From: Cellvibrio sp. pealriver
Lineage (GTDB): Bacteria > Pseudomonadota > Gammaproteobacteria > Pseudomonadales > Cellvibrionaceae
Direction: 5' to 3'
Length of the DNA stretch: 64,000 nt
Assembly (NCBI RefSeq): GCF_001183545.1
Contig: NZ_KQ236688.1
Span: 326,414-390,413, forward strand
The notes beneath the pieces are model-generated. The model was not told where the DNA came from. It ran no database searches and worked only from the letters and a program-made list of their open reading frames with translations. Of this stretch, positions 1 through 8,049 are shown piece by piece (positions within the stretch are counted from its first letter, which is position 1; every line of letters begins with the position of its first letter). The position numbers and the translations under genes are program-made.

Positions 1-159
1 GTTTTTAAAACCCTATTGATTAAAAGTTGGGCATGGCATTACACATAAGTATAGCATTGAAAAAACTGGCGCAAGAATTTGCGCTTTGGATGACCTGTAC
101 CCACATAAGATAAGCGCTAAGTGCTTGTTTCCACTCTGATAAAAAAAGAAGTAAAAGTG

Positions 160-188
160 TTGACACGAACGGGGGCGATCCCTAGAAT
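160..188 (+). promoter_or_regulatory. Sigma-70 promoter of the tRNA-Glu/Gly array
   Basis: TTGACA at 160-165 and TAGAAT at 183-188 are separated by exactly 17 bases and lie about 60 bases upstream of the first tRNA. A GC-rich discriminator (GCGCCCC) follows the -10 box, as in stringently controlled stable-RNA promoters. The 1-159 stretch upstream shows no gene I can support. Confidence 0.8.
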
Positions 189-248
189 GCGCCCCACTTC
201 TGACGCAGACACTCGTTTGAAAAAACAAGCTAAGCACAGATGGTCCGG

Positions 249-324
249 GTCCCCTTCGTCTAGTGGCCTAGGACACCGCCCTTTCACGGCGGTAACAGGG
301 GTTCGAGTCCCCTAGGGGACGCCA
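249..324 (+). tRNA. tRNA-Glu (UUC), copy 1
   Basis: This is a 76-base cloverleaf. The acceptor stem GTCCCCT pairs with AGGGGAC, the anticodon arm CCGCC/GGCGG carries a CTTTCAC loop with anticodon TTC, the T-arm has GTTCGAG, and the 3' CCA is encoded. It is the first gene of a four-tRNA array. Confidence 0.97.
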
Positions 325-330
325 CGTTTA

Positions 331-406
<76 letters not shown>

Positions 407-502
407 ACTTCTCTCACCAAGGGAAGTTAAAGTAGTAAGTAATACGTTTTAATCTGTTAGTGAAGTACGTTTTATTGTTGTCATCTAGGCAGCTTTCAAA
501 AT

Positions 503-578
503 GTCCCCTTCGTCTAGTGGCCTAGGACACCGCCCTTTCACGGCGGTAACAGGGGTTCGAGTCCCCTAGGGGACGCCA
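503..578 (+). tRNA. tRNA-Glu (UUC), copy 2
   Basis: The sequence is identical to the tRNA-Glu at 249-324, with anticodon TTC and encoded CCA. It belongs to the second unit of a tandem duplication. No separate strong promoter is visible in the 96-base gap before it. Confidence 0.97.
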
Positions 579-584
579 CATTTA

Positions 585-660
<76 letters not shown>

Positions 661-774
661 GTTTTACGCAATCCATTTCTAGTTTCATCAGTAGTTATAC
701 TGACCAGTAAAAATCTCTCTGGATATAATTTGCCCATTTGGGCGATAACGCACTCCTTTGCGTTTACTCTCTTT

Positions 775-1197
775 TTAATGCATACCCATCGATTTTGCGC
801 GTGCTTCCTTGTAGCTGAAAGGTGTGTTTTGCTGTTTTGCATCTTCGCGTTGCTCATCCAGTCGCTGAAAAACAGCAATTTCCTCATCTGGCATGTAATG
901 TAAGCAGTCGCCGCCAAAAAACCAGAGTAGGTCGCGATACAGTAGCGGCATCAGGTGTGGGTAGCTGCCGACAACACGGCACATCAATACTTGGCCCTGC
1001 TCTAAAAAACCAGTCCCCTGTGGTTGTTTCAATAAAAGTTCGAGTGCAGCGAGAAATTCCTGATCGTCTTCGCTGGAGAACTCAGTGTTAAATGGTGGTA
1101 ATTGCTGGATCTGCGTACTGAAGGCGGTGAGTAACTCCAGATGATATGTGTAATACTCTTTATCATAAATAGATGGTTCTGAACTTGAAATCGACAT
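775..1197 (-). CDS. PA2817-like conserved protein
   Basis: This is a small soluble protein of about 140 residues. The stretch YPHLMPLLYRDLLWFFGG followed by DCLHYMPDEE matches what I recall of the Pseudomonas PA2817 family, whose biochemical role is unknown. I chose the internal ATG at 1197 (MSISSSEP...) because the upstream extension to 1236 is basic, unlike the family, and would run close to the divergent yadG start. There is no signal peptide or membrane segment. It is divergent from yadG with a gap of about 57 bases, which probably holds both promoters. Confidence 0.75.
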   Translation of the reverse strand: MSISSSEPSIYDKEYYTYHLELLTAFSTQIQQLPPFNTEFSSEDDQEFLAALELLLKQPQGTGFLEQGQVLMCRVVGSYPHLMPLLYRDLLWFFGGDCLHYMPDEEIAVFQRLDEQREDAKQQNTPFSYKEARAKSMGMH

Positions 1198-1254
1198 GTT
1201 GCGCCCTGATCTGGTGGTAGATTTTCTGACCTTCATTCATTTCTGCGAGGGGTT

Positions 1255-2187
1255 ATGACTCCGGCACTCTCACTAAGAAACCTGCGTAAAGTTTACAACG
1301 AAAAATTCGAAGCCCTAAAAGGTATTTCACTCGATGTGATGCCTGGCGATTTTTTTGCCATGCTCGGCCCTAACGGTGCAGGCAAATCCACCACCATTGG
1401 GATTATCAGTTCCCTGGTGCGCAAAACATCGGGAACGGTTGAGGTATTTGGTAAAAATATCGATACCGATTTTTCCGGAGCAAAAAAATACTTGGGCGTG
1501 GTTCCGCAAGAGTTTAATTTTAGTATGTTTGAGAAAGTGGAAGATATAGTGCTGCAACAGGCGGGCTACTATGGTTTGCCACGTAAACAAGCCGAGCTGC
1601 AAACCGAAAAATATTTGAAACAACTGAGTTTGTGGGATAAGCGTCATACACCTGCGCGCATGCTATCGGGCGGCATGAAGCGGCGCTTGATGATCGCGCG
1701 TGCGCTGGTTCATGAGCCGCAATTGTTGATTCTCGATGAGCCAACAGCAGGTGTTGATATTGAATTGCGTCGTTCCATGTGGGATTTTTTGCGCGAAATT
1801 AATGCTGCCGGAACCACTATTATTTTAACAACACACTATTTGGAAGAGGCCGAAAGCCTCTGCCGCAATGTGGCGATTATTGATCGCGGAACGCTTGTGC
1901 AAAACACCAGTATTAAAAATTTGTTGCAGCAGTTGAACAAAGAAACTTTCATTTTTGATGTAAAGGGGCATTTACAATCCTTGCCTCACTTGAATGGGCA
2001 TCATGTTACACCAATTGATAATCATTCATTTGAGTTGGAGGTAGAAAAAGGGCAATCATTAAATGCGGTGTTTTCACAGTTGACTGAGCAGCAAATCGAA
2101 GTTGTCAGTATGCGCAATAAAGCCAATCGACTCGAAGAGATGTTTGTCGCTATGGTAAGTGCTAATAAAAATGAGGTGCAATCATGA
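1255..2187 (+). CDS. yadG: ABC transporter ATP-binding protein, YadG-like
   Basis: This is the cytoplasmic ATPase subunit of an ABC-2 type exporter whose substrate is not established. It has Walker A GPNGAGKST (residues 38-46), signature LSGGMKRR (137-144) and Walker B LLILDEP (157-163), then the H-loop TTHYLEEAE. At 310 residues it matches E. coli YadG (about 308). Its end overlaps the start of the permease gene by four bases, which is typical of translational coupling. queF follows on the same strand. Confidence 0.9.
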   Translation: MTPALSLRNLRKVYNEKFEALKGISLDVMPGDFFAMLGPNGAGKSTTIGIISSLVRKTSGTVEVFGKNIDTDFSGAKKYLGVVPQEFNFSMFEKVEDIVLQQAGYYGLPRKQAELQTEKYLKQLSLWDKRHTPARMLSGGMKRRLMIARALVHEPQLLILDEPTAGVDIELRRSMWDFLREINAAGTTIILTTHYLEEAESLCRNVAIIDRGTLVQNTSIKNLLQQLNKETFIFDVKGHLQSLPHLNGHHVTPIDNHSFELEVEKGQSLNAVFSQLTEQQIEVVSMRNKANRLEEMFVAMVSANKNEVQS

Positions 2188-2957
2188 CCGTCAGTGAGCA
2201 GTGGATTGCATTTCTTACTATTTTACGTAAAGAGATAAAGCGCTTTACGCGCATCTGGATTCAAACATTGCTGCCCCCGGCGATCACAATGATTTTGTAT
2301 TTCGTGATTTTCGGTAAGTTAATCGGCAGTCGTATAGGAGAGATGGGAGGCTTCAGCTACATAGAGTTTGTTGCTCCCGGATTGATCATGATGGCGGTGA
2401 TCACCAATGCTTATGCCAATGTGTCATCGTCATTTTTTAGTGCAAAGTTTCAGCGCAGTATTGAAGAATTGTTGGTGTCGCCTACGCCTAATTATATTAT
2501 TTTGCTGGGCTACGTAATGGGTGGTGTTGCACGCGGTATGGCGGTTGGTTTGATAGTGACGGGTATGTCGTTATTCTTTACTAATCTGCATATTCATCAC
2601 TGGCTTACTACATTGTTCATTGTGTTTATGACCTCTGTATTGTTTTCATTGGCTGGATTCATTAATGCAATATACGCGAATACATTTGATGATGTTTCAA
2701 TTATCCCGACATTTATTTTAACTCCGTTAACCTATTTTGGCGGCGTTTTTTATTCGATCAATTTGCTGCCGGAGTTTTGGCAACAGGTATCAATACTTAA
2801 CCCAATTTTGCATATGGTTAATGCATTTCGATATGGCATGTTGGGTATTAGTGATGTTCATATCAGTATGGCATTGATTGGCCTGACGTTATTTGTGGTA
2901 ATTCTTTTTGCTGTCGCTATGCATCTTTTAAAAACGGGTAAGCGATTGCGCGCTTGA
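2184..2957 (+). CDS. yadH: ABC-2 type transporter permease, YadH-like
   Basis: This is the inner-membrane permease partner of the preceding ATPase. At 257 residues it matches E. coli YadH (about 256). About six hydrophobic segments can be seen, beginning near residue 30 and ending at residues 228-248. The ABC-2 core stretch LTPLTYFGGVFYSI lies near residue 180. The start ATG overlaps the stop of yadG. The exported substrate cannot be read from the sequence. Confidence 0.9.
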   Translation: MTVSEQWIAFLTILRKEIKRFTRIWIQTLLPPAITMILYFVIFGKLIGSRIGEMGGFSYIEFVAPGLIMMAVITNAYANVSSSFFSAKFQRSIEELLVSPTPNYIILLGYVMGGVARGMAVGLIVTGMSLFFTNLHIHHWLTTLFIVFMTSVLFSLAGFINAIYANTFDDVSIIPTFILTPLTYFGGVFYSINLLPEFWQQVSILNPILHMVNAFRYGMLGISDVHISMALIGLTLFVVILFAVAMHLLKTGKRLRA

Positions 2958-2970
2958 TTATGGAATTAAT

Positions 2971-3798
2971 ATGAGTCATAACCCTCTTGGGCAGCAGACA
3001 GAATATGTTTCTGAATATGCGCCCCAGTTGCTATTTCCAATTACGCGAGCTGAATCGCGTAAACACTTGTTGATAACTGATGTCTTGCCATTTTATGGTG
3101 TCGATATTTGGACGGGGTATGAGCTATCCTGGTTAAATCTTTCAGGTAAACCACAAGTGGCTGTTGCCGAATTCAGGATTCCGTGTGACAGCAAATACAT
3201 TATTGAATCCAAATCATTCAAGTTGTATTTAAACTCTTTTAATCAAACTCGCTTTGCAAGTCAGAAAGATGTTTTGGTTGTGCTTGAACGTGATTTATCT
3301 GCGATAGCAAATGCAACTGTTGAGGTTCAATTATTGCCCATTACCCATGGCCACCCAAGTGGGCATTACTTGGAGTTTATTGCTCAGCCGACAGCCATTG
3401 AATTAGATGAATTAGATGTTTCTATCGATACTTATCATCCCTCGCCTGAGTTATTAATGACTGGATCAGCTATTGCTGAAGAGGTATTGGTCAGCCATTT
3501 ATTGAAAACGAATTGCCCGGTAACCGGACAGCCTGATTGGGCCAGTGTGTTTATTTCCTACAAAGGTAATCAGATACTGCATGATAATTTGCTGCGCTAT
3601 CTTATTTCTTTCAGGGAGCATCAGGATTTTCACGAGCATTGTGTAGAGCGGATATTTTGCGATATTTTGCGTGAATGCAAACCGCAATCGTTGAGCGTTT
3701 ATGCGCGTTACACGCGGCGCGGTGGATTGGATATCAATCCATTTCGCTCATCGAATGAGCATGACAAGCCCTTCGATATGAGATTGATCAGGCAATAA
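2971..3798 (+). CDS. queF: NADPH-dependent preQ0 reductase QueF
   Basis: QueF reduces the nitrile of 7-cyano-7-deazaguanine (preQ0) to preQ1 in queuosine biosynthesis. The protein has 275 residues, the length of the two-domain (E. coli) type. The QueF motif ESKSFKLYLNSFNQ starts at residue 79. The catalytic pair is visible as Cys182 and Asp189 in NCPVTGQPDW. It lies 13 bases after yadH on the same strand and is probably co-transcribed with it. There is no room for a preQ1 riboswitch in that gap. It is convergent with cyaB. Confidence 0.95.
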   Translation: MSHNPLGQQTEYVSEYAPQLLFPITRAESRKHLLITDVLPFYGVDIWTGYELSWLNLSGKPQVAVAEFRIPCDSKYIIESKSFKLYLNSFNQTRFASQKDVLVVLERDLSAIANATVEVQLLPITHGHPSGHYLEFIAQPTAIELDELDVSIDTYHPSPELLMTGSAIAEEVLVSHLLKTNCPVTGQPDWASVFISYKGNQILHDNLLRYLISFREHQDFHEHCVERIFCDILRECKPQSLSVYARYTRRGGLDINPFRSSNEHDKPFDMRLIRQ

Positions 3799-3830
3799 AC
3801 GAGCGAAATATATAAATCGGTGTTAACAGC

Positions 3831-3864
3831 AAAGTGATTATTTAATAAGTTAAATAATCACTTT
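3831..3864. terminator. Shared hairpin between convergent queF and cyaB
   Basis: A 15-base perfect stem, AAAGTGATTATTTAA with its complement, encloses a short loop and overlaps the last codons and stop of cyaB. The flanking T-tracts are weak on both sides, so it may only slow or protect transcript ends. Confidence 0.5.
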
Positions 3865-5232
3865 GTCTTTCAAGCGGGCAGCTGCTTTTTCCAGTGATTC
3901 AATCACTTTTTGTTTGTCATAGTTACGCACTTTTTCCATATCCAAATACATGGAAAAGCCTTCGGCACGATCTTCAAAGTAGCTCTGGTTTTTACCCATT
4001 TCTTTACGCAAATCCGCAACTTGATACACTTTGACGGGCATTGAAAAACCTTTAACCTGGATTTCGCCTTTGTCGCGGCACATCACGGTGTCTTTCACCA
4101 GTGACCAAGTCTCATGGGAAATCAGGATTTCATCTGGTTCTGCTGCTGACTCAAGGCGGCTTGCGAGGTTAACTTGTGTGCCTAGCACTGTGTAATCGAG
4201 GTGATTGGATGTGCCGAAAGTACCTACGGTACAGTAACCGGTGTTGATACCCATACGAACTTGTAATGGCTTTTTGATACCTTGGTTAAACCATTCTTGT
4301 TGCATGGATTTGATACGTTTTTTCATGGCGATCGCCATGGCAACACAGCGTGTTGCGTCATCTTTTACGCCTTTGCTTGCACTATCACCAAAAAGAACCA
4401 TGATTCCATCGCCCATGAACTTATCGATAGTGCCGCCATAATGGGCAACAATTTTCGACATCTCGGTCAGGTAGTGATTGAGTAATTCGGTCAATGCTTC
4501 CGCTTCAATTTCTTCGGACAATTGACTGAAGTCTTTGATGTCTGAAAAAAACACGCTGATGCGTTTACGTTCGGCTTGCAGGTTTTTATCGTCGCCACGA
4601 TTAATGGCTTGCCAGACGGTAGGTGGTAGGTAGCGAGATAACTTATAAGCGCGGATCTTGTGCCATTTTTGCTCATTTTCGAGCTGCTTTTGACTGAGCA
4701 TCAATTTGTGAAAGCGTTGATGCATGTAAATCGCGTAAACTAAAAAATAAGTTGCCACACCAATCAAGCTTGCGGCGCTTATCTGAATGCTGCTGGAAAG
4801 CACAAGTTGCGGTTTGTGTATGATCAAACTCAGGAGCACACCTACAGCAAAGGCGCTGTTGTCCTCCATCAACTTACGTGCACCGCCACTGATTAATGCG
4901 TTGAATTGGATCATCGTCAAGAACATGATGCAGGGTAGGATGCTGAAATCCGTCAGGCTTAGTACGATACCAATAAGGGCTGCATCTACATGGGATAGCC
5001 AGCGATTGATGCGGCTCATCAATTCCGGGATTTGTTTGCGGGTGAAATGATAAGTGGCGTAGGCGTATATCAATAAAAAGACAATCACACCCATGTGGGT
5101 GATGCTGGGGTTGTCCCAGTCAATAAAGGAAGCGAGCGTGCCGGATGCGGCAAAACAGATAAGTGCGCGAAAGTAATACTGTTGTATCGGTGATTCTGTT
5201 TGCAGCGGCTGACTTTCAGTCTTACTGTTCAT
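3850..5232 (-). CDS. cyaB: Class III adenylate cyclase with MASE2 membrane sensor, CyaB-like
   Basis: This enzyme converts ATP to cAMP, the ligand of CRP/Vfr. At 460 residues it is close to P. aeruginosa CyaB (463). Residues 20-175 form a multi-pass membrane region of the MASE2 kind. A short linker leads to the cyclase domain from residue 222. The metal-binding aspartates are D231 (FFSDIKDFS) and D275 (KFMGDGIMVLFG). The substrate and transition-state region DYTVLGTQVNLASRLE is intact, so the enzyme should be active. A CRP-type site lies upstream of the adhesin gene in this window. Confidence 0.9.
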   Translation of the reverse strand: MNSKTESQPLQTESPIQQYYFRALICFAASGTLASFIDWDNPSITHMGVIVFLLIYAYATYHFTRKQIPELMSRINRWLSHVDAALIGIVLSLTDFSILPCIMFLTMIQFNALISGGARKLMEDNSAFAVGVLLSLIIHKPQLVLSSSIQISAASLIGVATYFLVYAIYMHQRFHKLMLSQKQLENEQKWHKIRAYKLSRYLPPTVWQAINRGDDKNLQAERKRISVFFSDIKDFSQLSEEIEAEALTELLNHYLTEMSKIVAHYGGTIDKFMGDGIMVLFGDSASKGVKDDATRCVAMAIAMKKRIKSMQQEWFNQGIKKPLQVRMGINTGYCTVGTFGTSNHLDYTVLGTQVNLASRLESAAEPDEILISHETWSLVKDTVMCRDKGEIQVKGFSMPVKVYQVADLRKEMGKNQSYFEDRAEGFSMYLDMEKVRNYDKQKVIESLEKAAARLKDKVII

Positions 5233-5374
5233 TGGACTAAAACCTTGTTGTTATCAGTCAGTAAGTCAATCCCTACAATATTATTAATGCTTGCCCCAAG
5301 CCAGTGAATTAAACGGGTTTTTGGTGCAAATGTCCACTTGTTGGTGGTGCGCTGCCTCTTTTTCCAGTTGCTTA

Positions 5375-6628
5375 TTATTTAAATTTCAATTCAAGGTATT
5401 TTTCTTCCAATTCGGTATATTGCTTGCGTAGCTCAGCAAATTCATCCTGAATTTTTTGGATGCTTGCCGGGTTGCTCTCGGTGCTTTCCGATTTTTGTTC
5501 AAGGTCGCTTTTTAGCTGATCATTTTCTTTTTCTAGGTCTTCCAGATTGCCCAGCAGTTCTTTGCTTTCTTGGGTAAAGCTCTGCAGGGTTTTTTTGATG
5601 CGTTGGTTTTCCTCCTCCAACAAGTGGTCTTTACCTAATAATTTTGCCTGCTCTGCTATTTGTTCGTGAGCCTTGTTCAGTTCTTCCTCTAACAATTGGA
5701 CACAGGTATCGGATTCCTGCACAAAGCGTATCTGCCGTTGCAGCTGCTGTTCAAGCTCCTTGATGACTTGTTCTTTTTCTTCCGCACTTTCTGCTGTTTC
5801 CAGCTGGCGCTGCAGATTGTTGATGATGCGATATTGATCTGCCGCAACATTGCGCAGTTTCATAATTTCTTCGGCTGCACGGGGATCCTGACGTATGATG
5901 TTGATAGTCTTGTTTTCTACCGGTTGGCCAGTGAGGGCAGAGTTAGTGGATTGTATGTAGTGGCTAATATCGTTATAGCTGTTGCTGTATTGCCCTAATA
6001 ACAGCTCATATTGCTCGCGGTCTGCGACACTATCGGCCATAGCGTACAGCTCATTGTAATAACCCTGAGCATTGGCTTGGGCTTCATTCCAGCGCTTCTC
6101 TAGATCAAAAAATAGCTTCTTGAATTTTTCCAGATTTTCTACCCGTTTTTTATACATCTCCAGTTCTTCGTTATTCTCGCTTGTGTATGACTCGGTGGGC
6201 TCGATTGTTGTTGGCAATAGTGGTTCGAGCGTCTCCCGAAAAATATTCCAATAACCTTCACTTCCCTGTACTTCGGTGGTACCTAATTCTTCTGCGCGCA
6301 GGAAGGCATAACGCAATGCGACAATACGCTGGTTAACGGGTTGGTCTGATGGTTGGAAATTGGCAATTTCCTGGCGGGGGGCAATTAGTGCAAAGCGATC
6401 CTGGGTTATTTCCAGTTGCTCATAGATCTGTTGCTTATACGTTTTGGCTGGTGTGCTGGCGGGTGCACTTGATGCGTTAATTGTACTGATCAGCTCACGT
6501 AGTTTGTCTTGTTGTCGGCGAATCAGTTTCTTTTGTTTGAATGCATATATCACCAAGAAAAACGCGGCAATCAATAATGCTACGTAAATTTCAATGGCGA
6601 TTATCAGAATGAGAATGGGGACTTGCAT
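5375..6628 (-). CDS. Membrane-anchored coiled-coil protein, unknown function
   Basis: I do not recognise this 417-residue protein. Residues 4-28 are a single hydrophobic anchor followed by a basic KQKKLIRRQQ stretch, so the rest should be cytoplasmic. Residues 30-50, 160-190 and most of 260-417 are charged heptad-like sequence rich in E, Q, K and L, consistent with long coiled coils. It ends in a run of Glu/Leu repeats. It lies upstream of cyaB on the same strand with a 142-base gap and could be a scaffold or cell-envelope structural factor. No enzyme motif is visible. Confidence 0.6.
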   Translation of the reverse strand: MQVPILILIIAIEIYVALLIAAFFLVIYAFKQKKLIRRQQDKLRELISTINASSAPASTPAKTYKQQIYEQLEITQDRFALIAPRQEIANFQPSDQPVNQRIVALRYAFLRAEELGTTEVQGSEGYWNIFRETLEPLLPTTIEPTESYTSENNEELEMYKKRVENLEKFKKLFFDLEKRWNEAQANAQGYYNELYAMADSVADREQYELLLGQYSNSYNDISHYIQSTNSALTGQPVENKTINIIRQDPRAAEEIMKLRNVAADQYRIINNLQRQLETAESAEEKEQVIKELEQQLQRQIRFVQESDTCVQLLEEELNKAHEQIAEQAKLLGKDHLLEEENQRIKKTLQSFTQESKELLGNLEDLEKENDQLKSDLEQKSESTESNPASIQKIQDEFAELRKQYTELEEKYLELKFK

Positions 6629-6827
6629 ACAATTAGTGGCCGTAGACTGTTATTAATGAGGCGATCTGGGCAGTCATCCTGCGGTATCCTTCTATCAATC
6701 GCTGATTTGGCTATCTTCCAGAAAGTATGGTACAGAATTGGCCAATGTTCGACCTGGTTATAACATCTACTGTTCATAGGCCTTTAAGCGGCAACCGTTT
6801 TTAATAGTGAAAGAGGAATAAGATTTT

Positions 6828-7391
6828 ATGGATGCAATTACGGCATTACACCAGCGCGTCTCCAGCCCCCGGCTTACCGCACCTGCACCATCAACTGAAC
6901 AGTTGGATGTGCTGTTCAGGGCTGCCGGGCGGGCAGCTGACCATGGCAATTTGCGTCCTTGGCGTTTTGTTGTCATCGAAGGCGAGGGGCTGCTTCGATT
7001 GGGCGACATATTCGTGAAAGCCGCTACTGCAAAAAATCCTGCTATCACCCAGTCAGAAATAGAGCGCTGCATTGCAATGCCCAAGCGTGCGCCCATGATT
7101 ATTCTCGCTATTGCCAAATGCCAGCCCAATCCGAAAGTGCCCACAATAGAGCAAATTATTGCAGCAGGAGCGGCAACGCAGAACTTACTCAATGCGGCGT
7201 TTGCCTTGGGTATTGGTGCGGTATGGCGTACTGGTGATATGGCGTATGATCCAGTAGTGAGGCAAGCATTAGGCGTAGAGAATGGTGAAGAACTCATCGG
7301 TTTTATCTACATTGGTACCGCTACAGCTCCACCACATCAGCCGCGTGAACAAAACCCCGGGGATTTTTTTAGTATATGGCCACAGGAATAA
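6828..7391 (+). CDS. Nitroreductase-family protein, YdjA-like
   Basis: This is an FMN-dependent oxidoreductase fold of 187 residues; E. coli YdjA has 183. The N-terminal region RAAGRAADHGNLRPWRFVVI is the family FMN-binding stretch, and the GIGAVWRTGDMAYDP region is the second conserved block. The physiological substrate is not known for the family. A ribosome site AGAGGAATAAG lies just before the ATG. It stands alone between the coiled-coil gene and tRNA-Ser. Confidence 0.85.
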   Translation: MDAITALHQRVSSPRLTAPAPSTEQLDVLFRAAGRAADHGNLRPWRFVVIEGEGLLRLGDIFVKAATAKNPAITQSEIERCIAMPKRAPMIILAIAKCQPNPKVPTIEQIIAAGAATQNLLNAAFALGIGAVWRTGDMAYDPVVRQALGVENGEELIGFIYIGTATAPPHQPREQNPGDFFSIWPQE

Positions 7392-7480
7392 GATTGCGTT
7401 TGGAGGTGTGCTTGTGTACATTAGCGCGCCTTCGCAGGGGGTAGCTAAAATGCCGCCAAGTTTGCGAAATTTTAAAATAC

Positions 7481-7568
7481 GGTGAGATGTCCGAGTGGCC
7501 GAAGGAGCACGCCTGGAAAGTGTGTATACCGCAAGGTATCGAGGGTTCGACTCCCTCTCTCACCGCCA
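7481..7568 (+). tRNA. tRNA-Ser (GGA)
   Basis: This is an 88-base class II tRNA with a long variable arm. The acceptor stem GGTGAGA pairs with TCTCACC, the anticodon arm CACGC/GTGTG holds loop CTGGAAA with anticodon GGA, and CCA is encoded. Confidence 0.96.
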
Positions 7569-7698
7569 TTAGTTCTGTGCAAACGTACGCGCATCGCAGT
7601 AGTCAGAACACTGCTTGTACAGATTGATCGAATTTTGTAGTTCATTGATTTATAAAGCATTAATTTTCCTTTCCCGAAAAAGAAAATCAAATTAAAGC

Positions 7699-7727
7699 TT
7701 GACTCACAAGAACCTGATCAATAGAAT
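7699..7727 (+). promoter_or_regulatory. Sigma-70 promoter of tRNA-Arg
   Basis: TTGACT at 7699-7704 and TAGAAT at 7722-7727 are 17 bases apart, 15 bases before the tRNA. The discriminator GCGCGCC follows, nearly the same as at the tRNA-Glu promoter. Confidence 0.8.
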
Positions 7728-7742
7728 GCGCGCCTCAACAAC

Positions 7743-7819
7743 GCACTCGTAGCTCAGCTGGATAGAGTACTCGGCTACGAACCGAGCGGTCGGAGGTTCG
7801 AATCCTCCCGAGTGCGCCA
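7743..7819 (+). tRNA. tRNA-Arg (ACG), integration target
   Basis: This is a 77-base cloverleaf with acceptor stem GCACTCG, anticodon arm CTCGG/CCGAG and loop CTACGAA (anticodon ACG), and an encoded CCA. The integrase gene of the island begins about 230 bases downstream. The tRNA 3' end forms the left attachment site, and the tRNA remains intact. Confidence 0.97.
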
Positions 7820-7822
7820 TAT
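7806..7822 (+). other. Putative attL core at tRNA-Arg 3' end
   Basis: TCCCGAGTGCGCCATAT spans the tRNA acceptor end and the first bases beyond it. A near-copy lacking one T occurs at 16967-16982. The true crossover could be a few bases either way. Confidence 0.6.
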
Positions 7823-7852
7823 TACTGTACGATACAGTCCAAAATCGTCCTA

Positions 7853-7878
7853 AACCCCGCGTAATTGCGGGGTTTTTT
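7853..7878 (+). terminator. Island-borne terminator after tRNA-Arg
   Basis: The stem AACCCCGC with GCGGGGTT is followed by a T-run. It lies inside the element, just past attL, so it replaces the tRNA's former terminator, which probably now sits at 16986-17013. Confidence 0.8.
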
Positions 7879-7910
7879 GTTTATACTCCATCCGATACAG
7901 TCCGATGCGA

Positions 7911-8001
7911 TACCCCCGAATCCGATCAAGTTTGGGGGTATATTTGGGGGTACATTGAAATACCCCCGAATTTGATACCCCCAGACTTGAGAAATACCCC
8001 C
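7911..8001 (+). repeat. Left cluster of GGGGGTA arm-type repeats
   Basis: GGGGGTA occurs at about 7934 and 7946 on the plus strand, and as TACCCCC at 7911, 7961, 7976 and 7995: six copies in 90 bases between attL and the integrase gene. A second motif, GATACAGTCC, occurs at 7831 and 7894. The pattern fits integrase arm or excisionase sites. A longer stretch (7928-7960) recurs at the right end (16878-16910). Confidence 0.7.
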
Positions 8002-8049
8002 AACGCATCCGGCTTGCACCCACTCATACCCCTACGGGCAGGTGACAGG

